Of a stretch of 64,000 nt of DNA, positions 54,502 through 64,000 are shown one piece after another. Both the position numbers and the translations under genes were made by a program. Each line of letters starts with the position of its first letter. The first letter of the stretch is position 1. The notes under the pieces were generated by a model. It had not been told where the DNA came from and did not search any database. It worked only from the letters and a program-made list of their open reading frames with translations. Source of the DNA: Pisolithus tinctorius (Eukaryota > Basidiomycota > Agaricomycetes > Boletales > Pisolithaceae); NCBI GenBank assembly GCA_024663395.1, contig JANFAH010000077.1:124001-188000 (forward strand), given 5' to 3'.

Positions 54502-55812
54502 ATGCGCTGCGACTCCTGCTGCTCCGCGCAAGGCACTGCCAACCTCTTCTGTATTGCTCATCCCAAAATTGATGTGCAGTTGGAGATCCAGCCTTCTGCC
54601 TTCTTAAACACCGGCCAAGATGCCGATGAACCTGTCGCAGACTTAGCCGACCCTGACTTCCAAGCATATGTTGCTCAAGCTTGGGCTACCTACCAAGCAG
54701 ATAAAGGTAACAAGGGAGCAGTCATTCCCTGCAGAAAGAAAGCCCGCTTCAACGGAGTTGAAATCACAGCTCAACCCGCGGCACGTCCTGCCAACCCTCC
54801 ACAAGTCGACCCGTGCGCAGCCACTGTTGAAGAGGAAATCATTTCCCCTGGTGTTCAAAGTTTGTGTGCTGCTCACCAGGCATCCGAGCCCTCCACACCT
54901 GCACCAACATCCAGCGCTACGAAACCATATGTCCCTCCAACTAGTCCGGCTCTGATGCCCGCATGCAAGGACCCCATTCCTGCGGCAATTGTTCCGTCAC
55001 AGACACTGTACCCAGCAGCTCGCAATCAAAACCAGTACCATTACTCGTTCCCTCTCAAAGATGAAGCCGCGCCCAAGCATATTGTGGAGCGTGTACTCGA
55101 AACCAGCGTTGCCATGCCAGTCAAAGAATTATTTGCAGTAGCCCCAGAGTTTCGCAAACAGTTCAGAGACATCACCATGGCGAAATGCATCACCACAAAC
55201 AAGATTGAGGTAGTTCGTAGTGACAATGAAGAAGGAGTACAAGTGAATGAACTGACCGGCTGCGATCCTCAAAGAACCACACGCAAATACGGAGACCACA
55301 TTATCCGTGGTGACGACAGCTCCATTGTAGCTCACCACACTCTGCCGCTCTGCTGCATCGAAGCCAAGGTCCCTGGGACCGACGTCACCATCAATTGCAT
55401 ACTAGATTCTGGTTCGGAAATTGTCGCCATGCCCAGGCGCGTTTGGGAAAAGATCAGGCTTCCATTGTGCTGCGATCATCTCATGACTATGACGTCTGCT
55501 AACATGTCTAAAGACACTACTGTAGGCGTACTAGAGAACCTGAAACTCAACTTCAGCGCTGGGCCAGTCATGCTACAGGTTCAAGTAATTGAACATGCCA
55601 ACTTCGACATGCTCCTCGGACATCCGTTCATTTGCCTTATGAGTGCGGTAACAAATGATTATCCTGATGGCGGACAGCGGATCACCCTCCAAGACCCAAA
55701 CGACGGCCACGAGTACACTTTGCCCATGCGCCCGTGGCGCAAGGGCTGTCCGCACTGCAAGTGTGGCAAGCACTGCCATAGCCACCAAAGTATAGTCAAA
55801 TGGGGTTTTTGA
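54502..55812 (+). pseudogene. Gag-pol linker and aspartic protease region of gypsy C
   Basis: A 436-codon frame with a Pro/Ala-rich first half (DFQAYVAQAWATYQADKGNK) and a retropepsin-like domain (INCILDSGSEIVAMPRRVWE, with D-S-G active site; HANFDMLLGHPF). It is in a different frame from gag once element D is removed, so an indel or frameshift lies near 54500-54560. It ends at 55810-55812, where the RT frame overlaps it. It belongs to the broken pol of element C. Confidence 0.8.
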
Positions 55813-58800
55813 ATATTGATGATCCACCAAACGGTCGGGGAGAGCCTACTAAAATGTCCTGTTTCCTATTTAGCCGCTGTTATCTGTTCCTCAGTCCTAC
55901 AGTCTCATCATTAGCCTTTACTTCAACGAACTTCTCTTCGCCCATGGCACCCGTACCGCGGAACATACCCACTGGAATACCCTCGCCTGTTTTCGCTTTC
56001 CTCTCTTCCACTCAGACAATACTAAACCCCTCCGCTATAGCCGCATTCAGCAGCATTTATCAACTAGATCCCGTGGTTCACACCCTCGTTTACAAGCCAG
56101 TTGCCAAGAAGGTTCGGATGGTACCTGCCCCGATGGCGGAAGAATACTGCATCGTGCACAGCCTGCCTGACGACCCGCTCGCTGGTCTCCAACCACTTCC
56201 AACCCATCCACCAGACTTCGCTCCGGGCATCCGCTTCACTGCCAAACGGGCTGTGGAACTTGACCTCGATCCTGCAGATTGGCTTTGGCCAGAAGAACTT
56301 AAACTCGTAACTTGGCTTGTTTCGGTCCATGAGCTCGCATTTGCTTGGGACATTACAGAGTGCGGACACCTAGATGAACAGTATTTTCTGCCAGTAAAGA
56401 TTCCTATGATTCCGCACATGCCTTGGGTCCAACGCAATATCCCTATCCCAAACGCGATACATGCCCAAGTCATAGACATGATTAAAGATCGCATCAAGTC
56501 TGGCATGTATGAACCTTCTACAGCAGCTTACCGCTCCCGCTGGTTCTGCGTAGTAAAGAAAGACGGAAAGTCTCTTCACCTTGTGCATGACTTACAGCCC
56601 CTGAATGCAGTGACCATCCGCAATGCGTCCATTCCGCCCTTCGTAGAACATCTCGCAGAATCCTTTGCCGGGTATGCGGTATATGCGATGATGGACCTCT
56701 ACTCCGGGTATGACCAGCGCGCACTTCATGTGGATTCCCGCAACCTCACCACTTTCAGTACCCCGCTCGGGCCGCACCAGCTTACTACCCTGCCACAAGG
56801 TCATGCGAACGCAGTCCAGGTATACCAGGGAGATACTGCATTTGTTCTCCAGGATGAGATCCCGCATCATACCTTGCCCTTCATAGATGACGTCCCCATA
56901 AAATCCGAGACCACCCGCTATCAGCGTGCAGACGGGTCCTATGAGACTATCCCGGAGAATCCTGGGATTCAGAAATTTATCTGGAACCACTGTATAGTCA
57001 TTAACCGTATCCTTCAGCATTTGCAGAATGTCGGAGCCACCGTCTCGGCAAAGAAGTTCGTGCTAGCCGCTCCATCCGCTGTGATCGTTGGGCACAAGTG
57101 CACCTTTGAAGGCCGCATTCCTGAAGAAAGCAAAGTGCAGAAGATCCATGACTGGCCCGAGTGCCGCAACCTGACACAGGTCTGCGGTTTCCTCAGTGTC
57201 TGCGGAGTGCTACACATCTTCATCAAAGACTTTGCCAAGATTGTGCGGCCGCTAGTCACACTCACACGGAAGGACGTACCATTCACATGGGACGAACCGC
57301 AATGCACTGCTATGCAACAACTCAAGGACAAAATTGTAAAGTCCCCCGCACTCTGAAAAATTGACTATGAGTGCGGTTGTGAAGTAATTTTAGCAGTCGA
57401 CACATCGGTCATCGCAGTTGGCTACATCCTCTACCAGCTTGGTGAAGATGGCAGATGGTACCCGAGTCGCTTTGGATCCATCACCCTCAATGAAGTGGAA
57501 AGCCGCTACTCCCAGGCCAAGCTTGAGTTGTACGGTCTCTTCCATGCGTTGCGCACGGTACGCGTTTACATCTTCAGTCTCACTAACTTCACTGTGGAGG
57601 TAGATGCGAAGTATATTAAGGGCATGATAAATAACCCAGATCTGCAGCCTAACGCGACGATCAATCGCTGGATCGCTGGCATCCTCCTTTTCTCATTCAA
57701 ACTCATCCACGTTCCCGCGGACAGGCATGCCGGCCCTGATGGCTTGTCCTGCCGTCCGCAGTCGGAGCTCGACCCACCCAAGGATGACAACCATGAGGAT
57801 TGGCTGGACCGTTTTTACTCTTTCTCTACACAAGTTTCCAATGACTGCCTGCCTCCTATGTCACTTTCCAGTCAAGATCACCATTCCCTACCACCACCTG
57901 CTTACCATCGGGTGAGCCTCCCACCGCCTGCATCCTTCTATCTCGCATTCTCTGTGACTGCTGATGCTAATAACCCTTCCGATACCCCAGACGACCCTGC
58001 CATTCCGCGGTCCGTGAAAGCTTGGGCACGCAAAGCAAAGATAGAAATGATCCATGCATTCCTCGCGACCTCCTGACCTTACTGATGCGCAATACTCATC
58101 TTTCTTCAATTCCGCTAGCCGCTTCTTCCTCCTAGATGACAACTTATGGCGCAGGGAACCACACGGATGGCACCAGCTAGTCGTCGATGAATCCAAGCAG
58201 TACTGTCTCATCAAAGAAGCGCATGACGACCTCGGGCACAAAGGTGTCTTCATGGTCCACACATGCCTTCTCCTCCGCTTTTGGTGGCCTCTTCTTGTCG
58301 AGGATGTGAAGTGGTATGTCCGCACTTGTCACAAATGCCAGATCCGCCAGACGCAGAAGCTTCATATCCCCCCCACTGTGCCCATGATAGGGGGCCTGTT
58401 TCATAAAGCTCACATTGACACGATGCTGATGCCCAAAGCTGGCGGCTACCGCTACATAGTACAGGCTCGTTGTGCGCTCACCTCATATCCCGAATGGTGC
58501 ATGTTGCATGCAGAAAATAGTACCGCACTTGCGTCCTTCATCTTCGAGGATATCCTATGCTGCTGGGGTCTGCTCACCGAGATTGTCACTGACAATGGTC
58601 CTGCGTTCGTCCAAGCCTTAGATGCCCTAGCCGTGCAATATCATATCCGTCACATCCGTATCTCTCCTTACAACTCTCAGGCTAACAGCATTGTAGAGCG
58701 TCGCCACTATGATGTTCGCAAGGCTATCATGAAGAGCTGCGAGAACGATGATCGCCGCTGGCACACCATTGCGCACTCCATCTTCTGGGCCGAGCGGGTC

Positions 58801-59400
58801 ACCATTTTGAAATCCACAGGTCTATCCCCTTATTTCATGGTACATGGTGTCAAACTGCTGTTCCCATTTGACCTTGCCGAGGCAACTTTCCTTTTGCCCC
58901 TATCCCGTGATGATGCGACACCGCTGACTACCACAGAACTGATTGCTTGGCATGCACGCCAGTTACAGAAGCGTCAAGATGATTTAGATCAGGTCCACGG
59001 CAACGTCCTCCACGCATGCTTCCAGTCTATCCAGCAGTTCGAAACTGCCTTTCAGCATTGCATTAAAGACCATAACTTCGCTCCCGGCACCCTCGTGCTC
59101 ATTCGCAACTCCCGTGTAGAGAAAGAGCTGAACCGGAAGACAAAGCCGCAGTACACCAGTCCCATGGTCGTCCTTCGTCGGACCACTGGGGGTTCGTACC
59201 TGCTGGCTGAGCTGGATGGCTCCATCTCCAAACTCCGCTTCACTGCATTCTGCTTACTTCCCTATCACCCATGGTCTCAGACCCGCGCAACCGTGACTCG
59301 CATTACTGGGTTGGACGATGAAGAGCTAGACCGCCTTCTTGAGGAAGCTGAGGATGACCCCACTGATGATGATGTGGAGGCTTTTTCTGCAGACAGCTGA
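55813..59400 (+). pseudogene. Pol of gypsy C: RT, RNase H, integrase, broken
   Basis: The frame opens before 55813 and overlaps the protease ORF. RT: RWFCVVKKDGKSLHLVHDLQ, MMDLYSGYDQRALH, TLPQGHANAVQ, FIDDVPIK (the D-D box). TGA 57354-57356 interrupts KSPAL-stop-KIDYECG (Arg expected), then RNase H (ILAVDTSVIAVGYILYQL, SQAKLELYGLFHAL). Near 58070 the frame shifts by one. Integrase follows: HDDLGHKGVFMVH, CHKCQIRQT, HIDTMLMP, IVTDNGPAF, NSQANSIVERRHYD, ending at TGA 59398 after an acidic tail. No chromodomain is seen. It is non-functional as it stands. Confidence 0.87.
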
Positions 59401-59540
59401 CTATCCATCCTTTCCAGTATCCACAGTTTGTCCATCACGCTATTCCCCCATACCCTCTTCTCCCACGATACCCATACCTCTTTCCATGGCCTTGCCCGCC
59501 TCCCCACAGCTTCTTCTACTACACTCATTCCTTCTCCCAT

Positions 59541-59580
59541 GCTGACTGGGGACAGTCAGCGTTCAAAGTCCCCCACAGGG
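59541..59580 (+). repeat. Pre-LTR motif, inner copy, in gypsy C
   Basis: A 38-40 bp segment (GCTGACTGGGGACAGTCAGC, then CAAAGTCCCCCACAGG) recurs at 61635-61672 directly before the right LTR. Most differences are CG/TG/CA transitions. The 2.1 kb between the copies holds the antisense gene. Confidence 0.75.
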
Positions 59581-60260
59581 GTGACCAGCATACCACTTGA
59601 TCCACCCGATATCAGACATAGTTCGTTTCCTTTTATCTGTTTTACCCCGGGTTTCATCCGGAGACCTCTGTTCCACCCCGGGTTTCATCCGGTGATTCTG
59701 CTGATAGCTAGTCCTCACTCAAAAAACATAAAAACCGCTTACAAAAAGTCCAAAACCATCCAGAAAAATAACAAAACACTGAATAAGCATATAGCCAAAA
59801 CAACGTCTCTCCTATCTCTCTTACTAGTCTCACTGATACCGTCTTCAGCCGCTCCATACCGCAGATACTTGCAACCACCCCGCGCATTTCTTCTTCGAAC
59901 ATGCAGTCAGCGTGTGCCCCTTGGTCTTTTTTCCTTTCAGTTTGTTCTCTGTTTCCTTACAATTAATACCCAATAAACAGTCCCTCCACTCTCTCTCCAC
60001 CACTCCGTCACATCCTACCGTCAAGATCGTTTCACGAGGACTTACTGTTGAGAGAAGTCAAAAGTCGCACGAAGAAGACAAGTCGGGTGGTACCCCGCGC
60101 ATCATATCCTGCTGCAGCCGCACTATCCTGCAGAACATCTTCAAGCACTTCAAGTTGTTTGCAACTTCGCACAGAAGCAAGAAAAGTGGTATATTCAGCG
60201 CGATGTGCACTGACATGCGGGTTGGGCAATGCAACGAGTCTAAACTAACTACAGATGTTT

Positions 60261-61362
60261 CTACTCCACCCCAATTTTCTCCAGTGCCTCGGCGAGCTGA
60301 TCCACGTGCACCTGAAGTCGAAGGTAGGCAGCGTGCAACTCCGCAGCCTCTGCGCACAACAGCCTCAACGACTGCAAGAGGTCGGCCATGACCTTGGGAT
60401 CGAGCCGACCGCGCACTGGTGCCTTCCCCTTTGTGCATGTGTGGCTCTCGACCACTTCCACCTCGTCGTCGTCTGTGGCCCTCTTGGAGGGGCCAGCCTT
60501 TGCAGCCTTTGAGGACTGTGCTACTTGGCATCAGCTGGAACCCCCCTGAAGTAAAGTTGCCACTCACCGATGAATGCGCCTGCCTGCGCCTTCTTTCCTG
60601 CGGCCTTCATTGACTTTTCACACCCCTGCTTCATCCACGTGCAGCCATTGCACGTGTGCCCAACCGGACCTGTGCACGCGGTGTTCTTGACCATGCAGCA
60701 CGCACAGGGCACCTTGTGGAGGATCGAACCGGGCGGGACAATGATCTTGGGCTCCTCCTCATCTTCGCTCTCTGCAATGGTTTGCCACGACCGCTTTTGA
60801 TCCAGGTGTCAGCTGCTACTGCACTGTTACAAACGTGCACTTACCTTGCAAACCGGCTGGGACACCACTTCGACATGTGACATCTTCTCCGTCGCCACAG
60901 GCACCACGAGACTCACACCTTGTTCTTCAACAACCTGCGAAGCCTCCTCTTCCATCCGCATGTCCTCGTCGGTCCTTCCACACACAATCTCCTCGGCCAC
61001 CCACTTCTCGTAGGCCTTGTCAGCCTCTGCCACCGTGGGCCCGTCCGCAGCATCTATCTTGGTATCGATCCCCAGCTCTTGCCCACGCTCAACGAGGGGG
61101 AACACTTCTCCCTGGAAGACAGTCAGTACTGTGAGCCTCAAAGACCTAGGACACTCACCATCCTCTGCTCCCATCTATGCATCCACATCACCTTTTCTTC
61201 CCATAGTTCCTCCTTGTCATCCGGGAGGCACTTCACCTCAGCAACCAGCACCGCAGAGGCAGCAATGAACTTCACCTTTAAAGCGGTCTTCTCCGCTTCA
61301 ATCGGGTCGGGGGAGGCTGCGCATATGAGCTGGGAGAGACAGGGGGCATGGCTAGTAGACAT
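60261..61362 (-). CDS. Antisense spliced gene in gypsy C: Zn2Cys6-like protein with coiled coil
   Basis: Four exons, 61362-61159, 61111-60845, 60793-60568 and 60523-60261, join in frame with GT-AG introns to 319 residues, without any stop. Exons 1-2 are helical and acidic (ADKAYEKWVAEEIVCGRTDE). Exon 3 has the cysteine pattern C-x2-C-x6-C-x7-C-x2-C-x6-C (VPCACCMVKNTACTG...HTCNGCTWMKQGC), the spacing of fungal Zn2Cys6 clusters. Exon 4 ends in a leucine-rich coiled coil (LLQSLRLLCAEAAELHAAYL, VDQLAEALEKIG). It lies between the integrase end and the right LTR, opposite to gag-pol. Similar Cys-rich ORFs are frequent around basidiomycete gypsy elements. A DNA-binding or regulatory role is inferred only from the motif. 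Confidence 0.8.
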
Positions 61363-61634
61363 GATGAGAGCGATAGAAGGGGTTGATGATGGGGGGGGAG
61401 AATCAAATTGATGCGAAGGTTTGAGCCGTGCACTAACAATTATATACTTAGCGGCCATGAGGCACTTATGTCATCGGTCCGGACGCCTATACGCAGTATT
61501 CAACAGCCTTCTCGCGTCCCTCGGCTCTATGCTTCCTTCACTTCTACACGGAACTCACCAGTGTTCTCAAACCCTCGGTACCACACTGTTGCCATCACCA
61601 TGTGGCAAGCTATTTATGTCCTCCGCGCCACGTG

Positions 61635-61672
61635 GCTGACCAGGGACGGTCAGCATTAAAGTCCCCCGCAGG
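61635..61672 (+). repeat. Pre-LTR motif, outer copy, with polypurine/polypyrimidine end
   Basis: Partner of 59541-59580, ending in AAAGTCCCCCGCAGG directly at the start of the right LTR, the usual position of the plus-strand priming region. Confidence 0.7.
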
Positions 61673-62331
61673 TGCAAGGAATCCGCATTCCCTGGACACG
61701 TAAGCCCCTATCATTAACCGTTCCGTGACTACTGTTACATCCACTCCCCTCTCACGTTCACCATTGTTCACGCGCTACCTTCCCACGCCCTCGCTCCCTC
61801 TCGCGCAATGCTATACCCACGGCTGCTGTGCTCCGGTTGTTGTTTGTTTTTCCTTGGACTCTTTCTCTTGTCACGGTCTCTATTCCTTTAGTGCTTGTAG
61901 TATACCCTCGGCCTCTGTTTTGGCCTGTCTTCTGTGTATGCACTGTCGTGTGGCTTTCCCTTACTGTACCCTGTCTTACTTAGGTTCCGGGTTTGTCCGG
62001 ACTATAAAGCCCTGTACTTAGGTACAGAATGATACCTTTTGGCACTCGGAAGGTCACCACAAGTTTCCTTTACACTTTGTCTACACCACATGTCTCGCAT
62101 TCCGCCGTGCATGAACTACATATACCACTCGCACCGCTCGCATCACCAGTACTATTCCGCAGACCACACCGCGCACGTCACGAACCACTACCGCTACAAA
62201 CCGCCGGGTCTCACCTTCTAGTCTCGACAGTCCAGAATCCCTTGGGACGAGCAATTCGTTCCCTTCATTTTTTATTGTTGTTATCTAAGCCATCTAGCTC
62301 GTATTATACAGCTACTTGGACTTTTCCTACA
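61673..62331 (+). repeat. Right LTR of gypsy C
   Basis: 659 bp, starting TGCAAGGAATCC and ending CTTTTCCTACA. Its equal length and lack of indels against the left LTR support the boundaries. Confidence 0.93.
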
Positions 62332-63398
62332 CCACAAGACAACAAACTAGATGACGGATTGATGGAAGTGCTTACTGATGTCATTGCAGAAGACAGTGGT
62401 GATGTAGGAATGGACAAAGGGGAAACTGTGGGGCCAGGCAGGGATACAGGTGGCACACCGGACAGGGCCTGTGAAATACCCTGTGGTACAGGTGTACCTT
62501 GAACATTTACGGTGGGCTGCACACTCCAAGGAGTCTGCGTGATTTGATATTGATTGGGAAACCCGGATTGATCCTGCACGAAGGTAAACTGTGCAGTGGG
62601 TTGCACAGGCGGTGGCTGATACTGCATATGAGGTTGTGTGAACGGTAGCTGATGCTGCACAGCAGGTTGCAGGAATGATGGTGGTGTGGGGGGCTGCATA
62701 GATGTGGGCTGAGGCGATATGACAAGGTGTGTGATGGAGCTGGGAAAATCAGATGACGTGGAAGTAGAAGCCCGGGACCTTTGGGCGGAGGGTCAGGCAC
62801 CGGTGGCATGGTGTGCATTGGTACCCCTCGCCTTGTCAGGAAGGGCAAGGTCTCACATACAATTGAAGTATTTGAAGCCTGTGTTTCAGTACTGGGCAGT
62901 ATCTGGCCGATTCTAGGGGAAGGTCAAGGATTTTTGCACCATGCCAGGAAAAAATCTTAGACATACCTCGACGACATCATCCATCATGAGCTGCCCTGCC
63001 TCAGTTACTACATCAGCTCCTTTTGCTGCTGAATATGCGAGCCCTGATCCCCTTGCAACAGCTAAAGCTGCATAGTAATCCCGTTTCAGCTTTGAATGAG
63101 ATGAGTGATACCGAACGCAAGGATAAATCAATAAATGTACACTCTCCCACTTGTCATAACAGCTTTTCACAGTTTTATGGTAGCCATTGGCTTGGACAGG
63201 TAACCGAGATACCAAATTGTTGAAGTGCCCTAGTTGAAAGACCATACAATCACCTGCCTTGGGTCAGATTTCCTCCACAAAATTGAGAAGCATCTCAACA
63301 TCTGCATGGAGCCATACAGCTTGCAACTTCGGCTGAGGCTCAGAGCTCGAACTGATTGATGGAGCCTTTCCTTTTGACCCAGAACCCCTACCTTCCAT
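62332..63398 (-). pseudogene. Accessory (Myb/SANT-like) protein of Harbinger B, N-terminal part
   Basis: From ATG 63398 (MEGRGSGSKGKAPS) the minus strand gives the SANT-like region (VEMLLNFVEE, HFNNLVSRLPVQ, KTVKSCYDKWES) and the Pro/Gln-rich linker, up to the gypsy C insertion at 62331. In-frame TGAs lie at 63264-63266 (also TGA in element A) and at 62886-62888 (QY-stop-NTGFKY, where A has CGA in QFRNTGFKY), with two more further on (CM-stop-DLA and GA-stop-PSA). It is the same gene as the fragment at 46045-46463. Confidence 0.88.
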
Positions 63399-63555
63399 CT
63401 TGCTGCGAAGTCAATGTGAGTGGCAGGTCGGAGACACAGAATGGTCTAGCCTGCAATAAAGGTCGGTTCATCGAGGTGGCATATCATAATGCATATGTGG
63501 TAGCTGTGATTCATCACCTGATCAGTAAACACCACAGTTGCAGATAGTCCGCAAT

Positions 63556-63645
63556 TATCAACTTAGAAGTCCGCTGAACTCCGCACAGAGTTGGTTTGTA
63601 TATGTTTTGCATAAGGAAGTGGAAATTCTGCTACCGTTCAGGCCC
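63556..63645 (-). repeat. Right TIR of Harbinger B
   Basis: Inverted partner of 44320-44409; followed by TTA at 63646-63648. Confidence 0.93.
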
Positions 63646-63648
63646 TTA

Positions 63649-64000
63649 ATCTTTCTAAGTACCCAGTGGTGTTTCAGTAATTATTCATTGAGGGGGAAAA
63701 CACCTCACATGGCTCATCTTAGACAGACATCAAAACAGAAATACTGTGTCTAATTAAATTCTAAGTTTGAGTGTCAGGTGCTGCACATTTTTATGCTTAT
63801 GTCATTGCATAAAATGTGGAGGAGTGATGAAAATAAACTGTGGGGATTTGTGGAGAAGAAGAGGACAAGGAATGGTGGGTTCAGAGACATGTCAGCGACA
63901 TCATGAATCATGCTGATAGGCAAGCTCATCACTATCTGGATTTGTGATGTCTATCACCAAGTGACGCACACCACTTTCTGTAGTGTCTGCCATGTGAAGA
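63649..64000. other. Host sequence right of Harbinger B, nothing recognised
   Basis: No coding sense, RNA or repeat is seen up to the window edge. Confidence 0.4.

Larger units (their letters stand above)
46464..62331 (+). mobile_element. Ty3/gypsy LTR retrotransposon C, inserted in the Harbinger B accessory gene
   Basis: Two 659-bp LTRs of equal length (TG...CA) bound the element. The flanks are CCGC on the left and CCAC on the right, compatible with a 4-bp duplication bearing one transition. Gag, protease, RT/RNase H and integrase run on the plus strand; an antisense spliced gene lies between integrase and the right LTR. Element D is inserted in gag. The LTRs differ at about 38 sites, all transitions at CpG-type positions. 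Confidence 0.93.
44320..63645 (+). mobile_element. PIF/Harbinger DNA transposon B, split by nested retrotransposons
   Basis: 90-bp TIRs at 44320-44409 and 63556-63645 (three mismatched bases) and TTA duplications at 44317-44319 and 63646-63648 define the element. Without the 15.9-kb insertion of gypsy C it would be about 3.5 kb. It is in opposite orientation to A: transposase plus on the left, accessory gene minus on the right. Both genes are broken by TGA codons. It starts only 13 bases after the end of element A. Confidence 0.92.

Noticed and set aside
46464..62331. Classical Neurospora-type RIP (CpA-directed)
   Set aside because: Substitutions fall on CG/TG/CA positions consistent with CpG, while the many plain CpA sites in the LTRs are unchanged between copies; a CpA-directed process would mutate those too.
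1..64000. tRNA, rRNA, CRISPR arrays, bacterial operons
   Set aside because: No cloverleaf-like T-arm context, rRNA-like sequence or spaced repeats were seen, and intron-rich gene structure excludes a bacterial reading.

Overview
The window reads as nuclear DNA of a basidiomycete fungus. Genes are cut by many short GT-AG introns, exons can be tiny, and the host families are typical of Agaricomycetes: a WD40/TPR protein, fungal alpha/beta hydrolases, an APH-type kinase, a seven-helix receptor-like protein and a PD-(D/E)XK-like protein. The style of the WD40, hydrolase and APH families suggests Boletales or a relative; that is an impression, not a proof.

Left part (1-12.5 kb): a decaying, paralogue-rich region. 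It holds a broken WD40/TPR gene (minus), a broken APH-like kinase gene (minus), and four copies of one alpha/beta hydrolase gene (plus). Copies 1 and 2 are pseudogenes; copies 3 and 4 are intact 3-exon genes with TATA boxes.

Middle part (12.9-27.5 kb): conserved single-copy genes whose exons I could join in frame. They are a CaMK-type kinase with a myristoylation-type N-terminus, a 1121-residue uncharacterised basidiomycete protein, the serine palmitoyltransferase subunit LCB1, the SPOUT protein-arginine methyltransferase SFM1 (with a 10-nt microexon) and a 356-residue seven-helix protein.

Right part (28.9-63.6 kb): transposon territory. A young Ty3/gypsy element (here gypsy-1, 28880-38915) has LTRs differing at one base, a perfect 5-bp target duplication, and one long reading frame broken only by two TGA codons; it also carries an extra 3' ORF. 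After a PD-(D/E)XK-like gene come two PIF/Harbinger DNA transposons in opposite orientation: A (40971-44306), with an intact transposase, and B (44320-63645). B is split by Ty3/gypsy element C (46464-62331), which is itself split by chromodomain element D (48568-54402). Element C also carries an intact, spliced, antisense gene with a Zn2Cys6-like cysteine pattern.

The unifying observation is how the transposons decay. In every repeat pair that can be compared by eye (LTRs of gypsy-1, C and D, the TIRs of A and B, and a 480-bp tandem duplication in gypsy-1 gag), 62 of 63 hand-counted substitutions are transitions at CpG-type positions (CG/TG/CA). Almost every stop interrupting a transposon frame is a TGA, mostly where an Arg (CGA) would fit. 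This points to heavy CpG methylation and deamination of mobile DNA in this genome.
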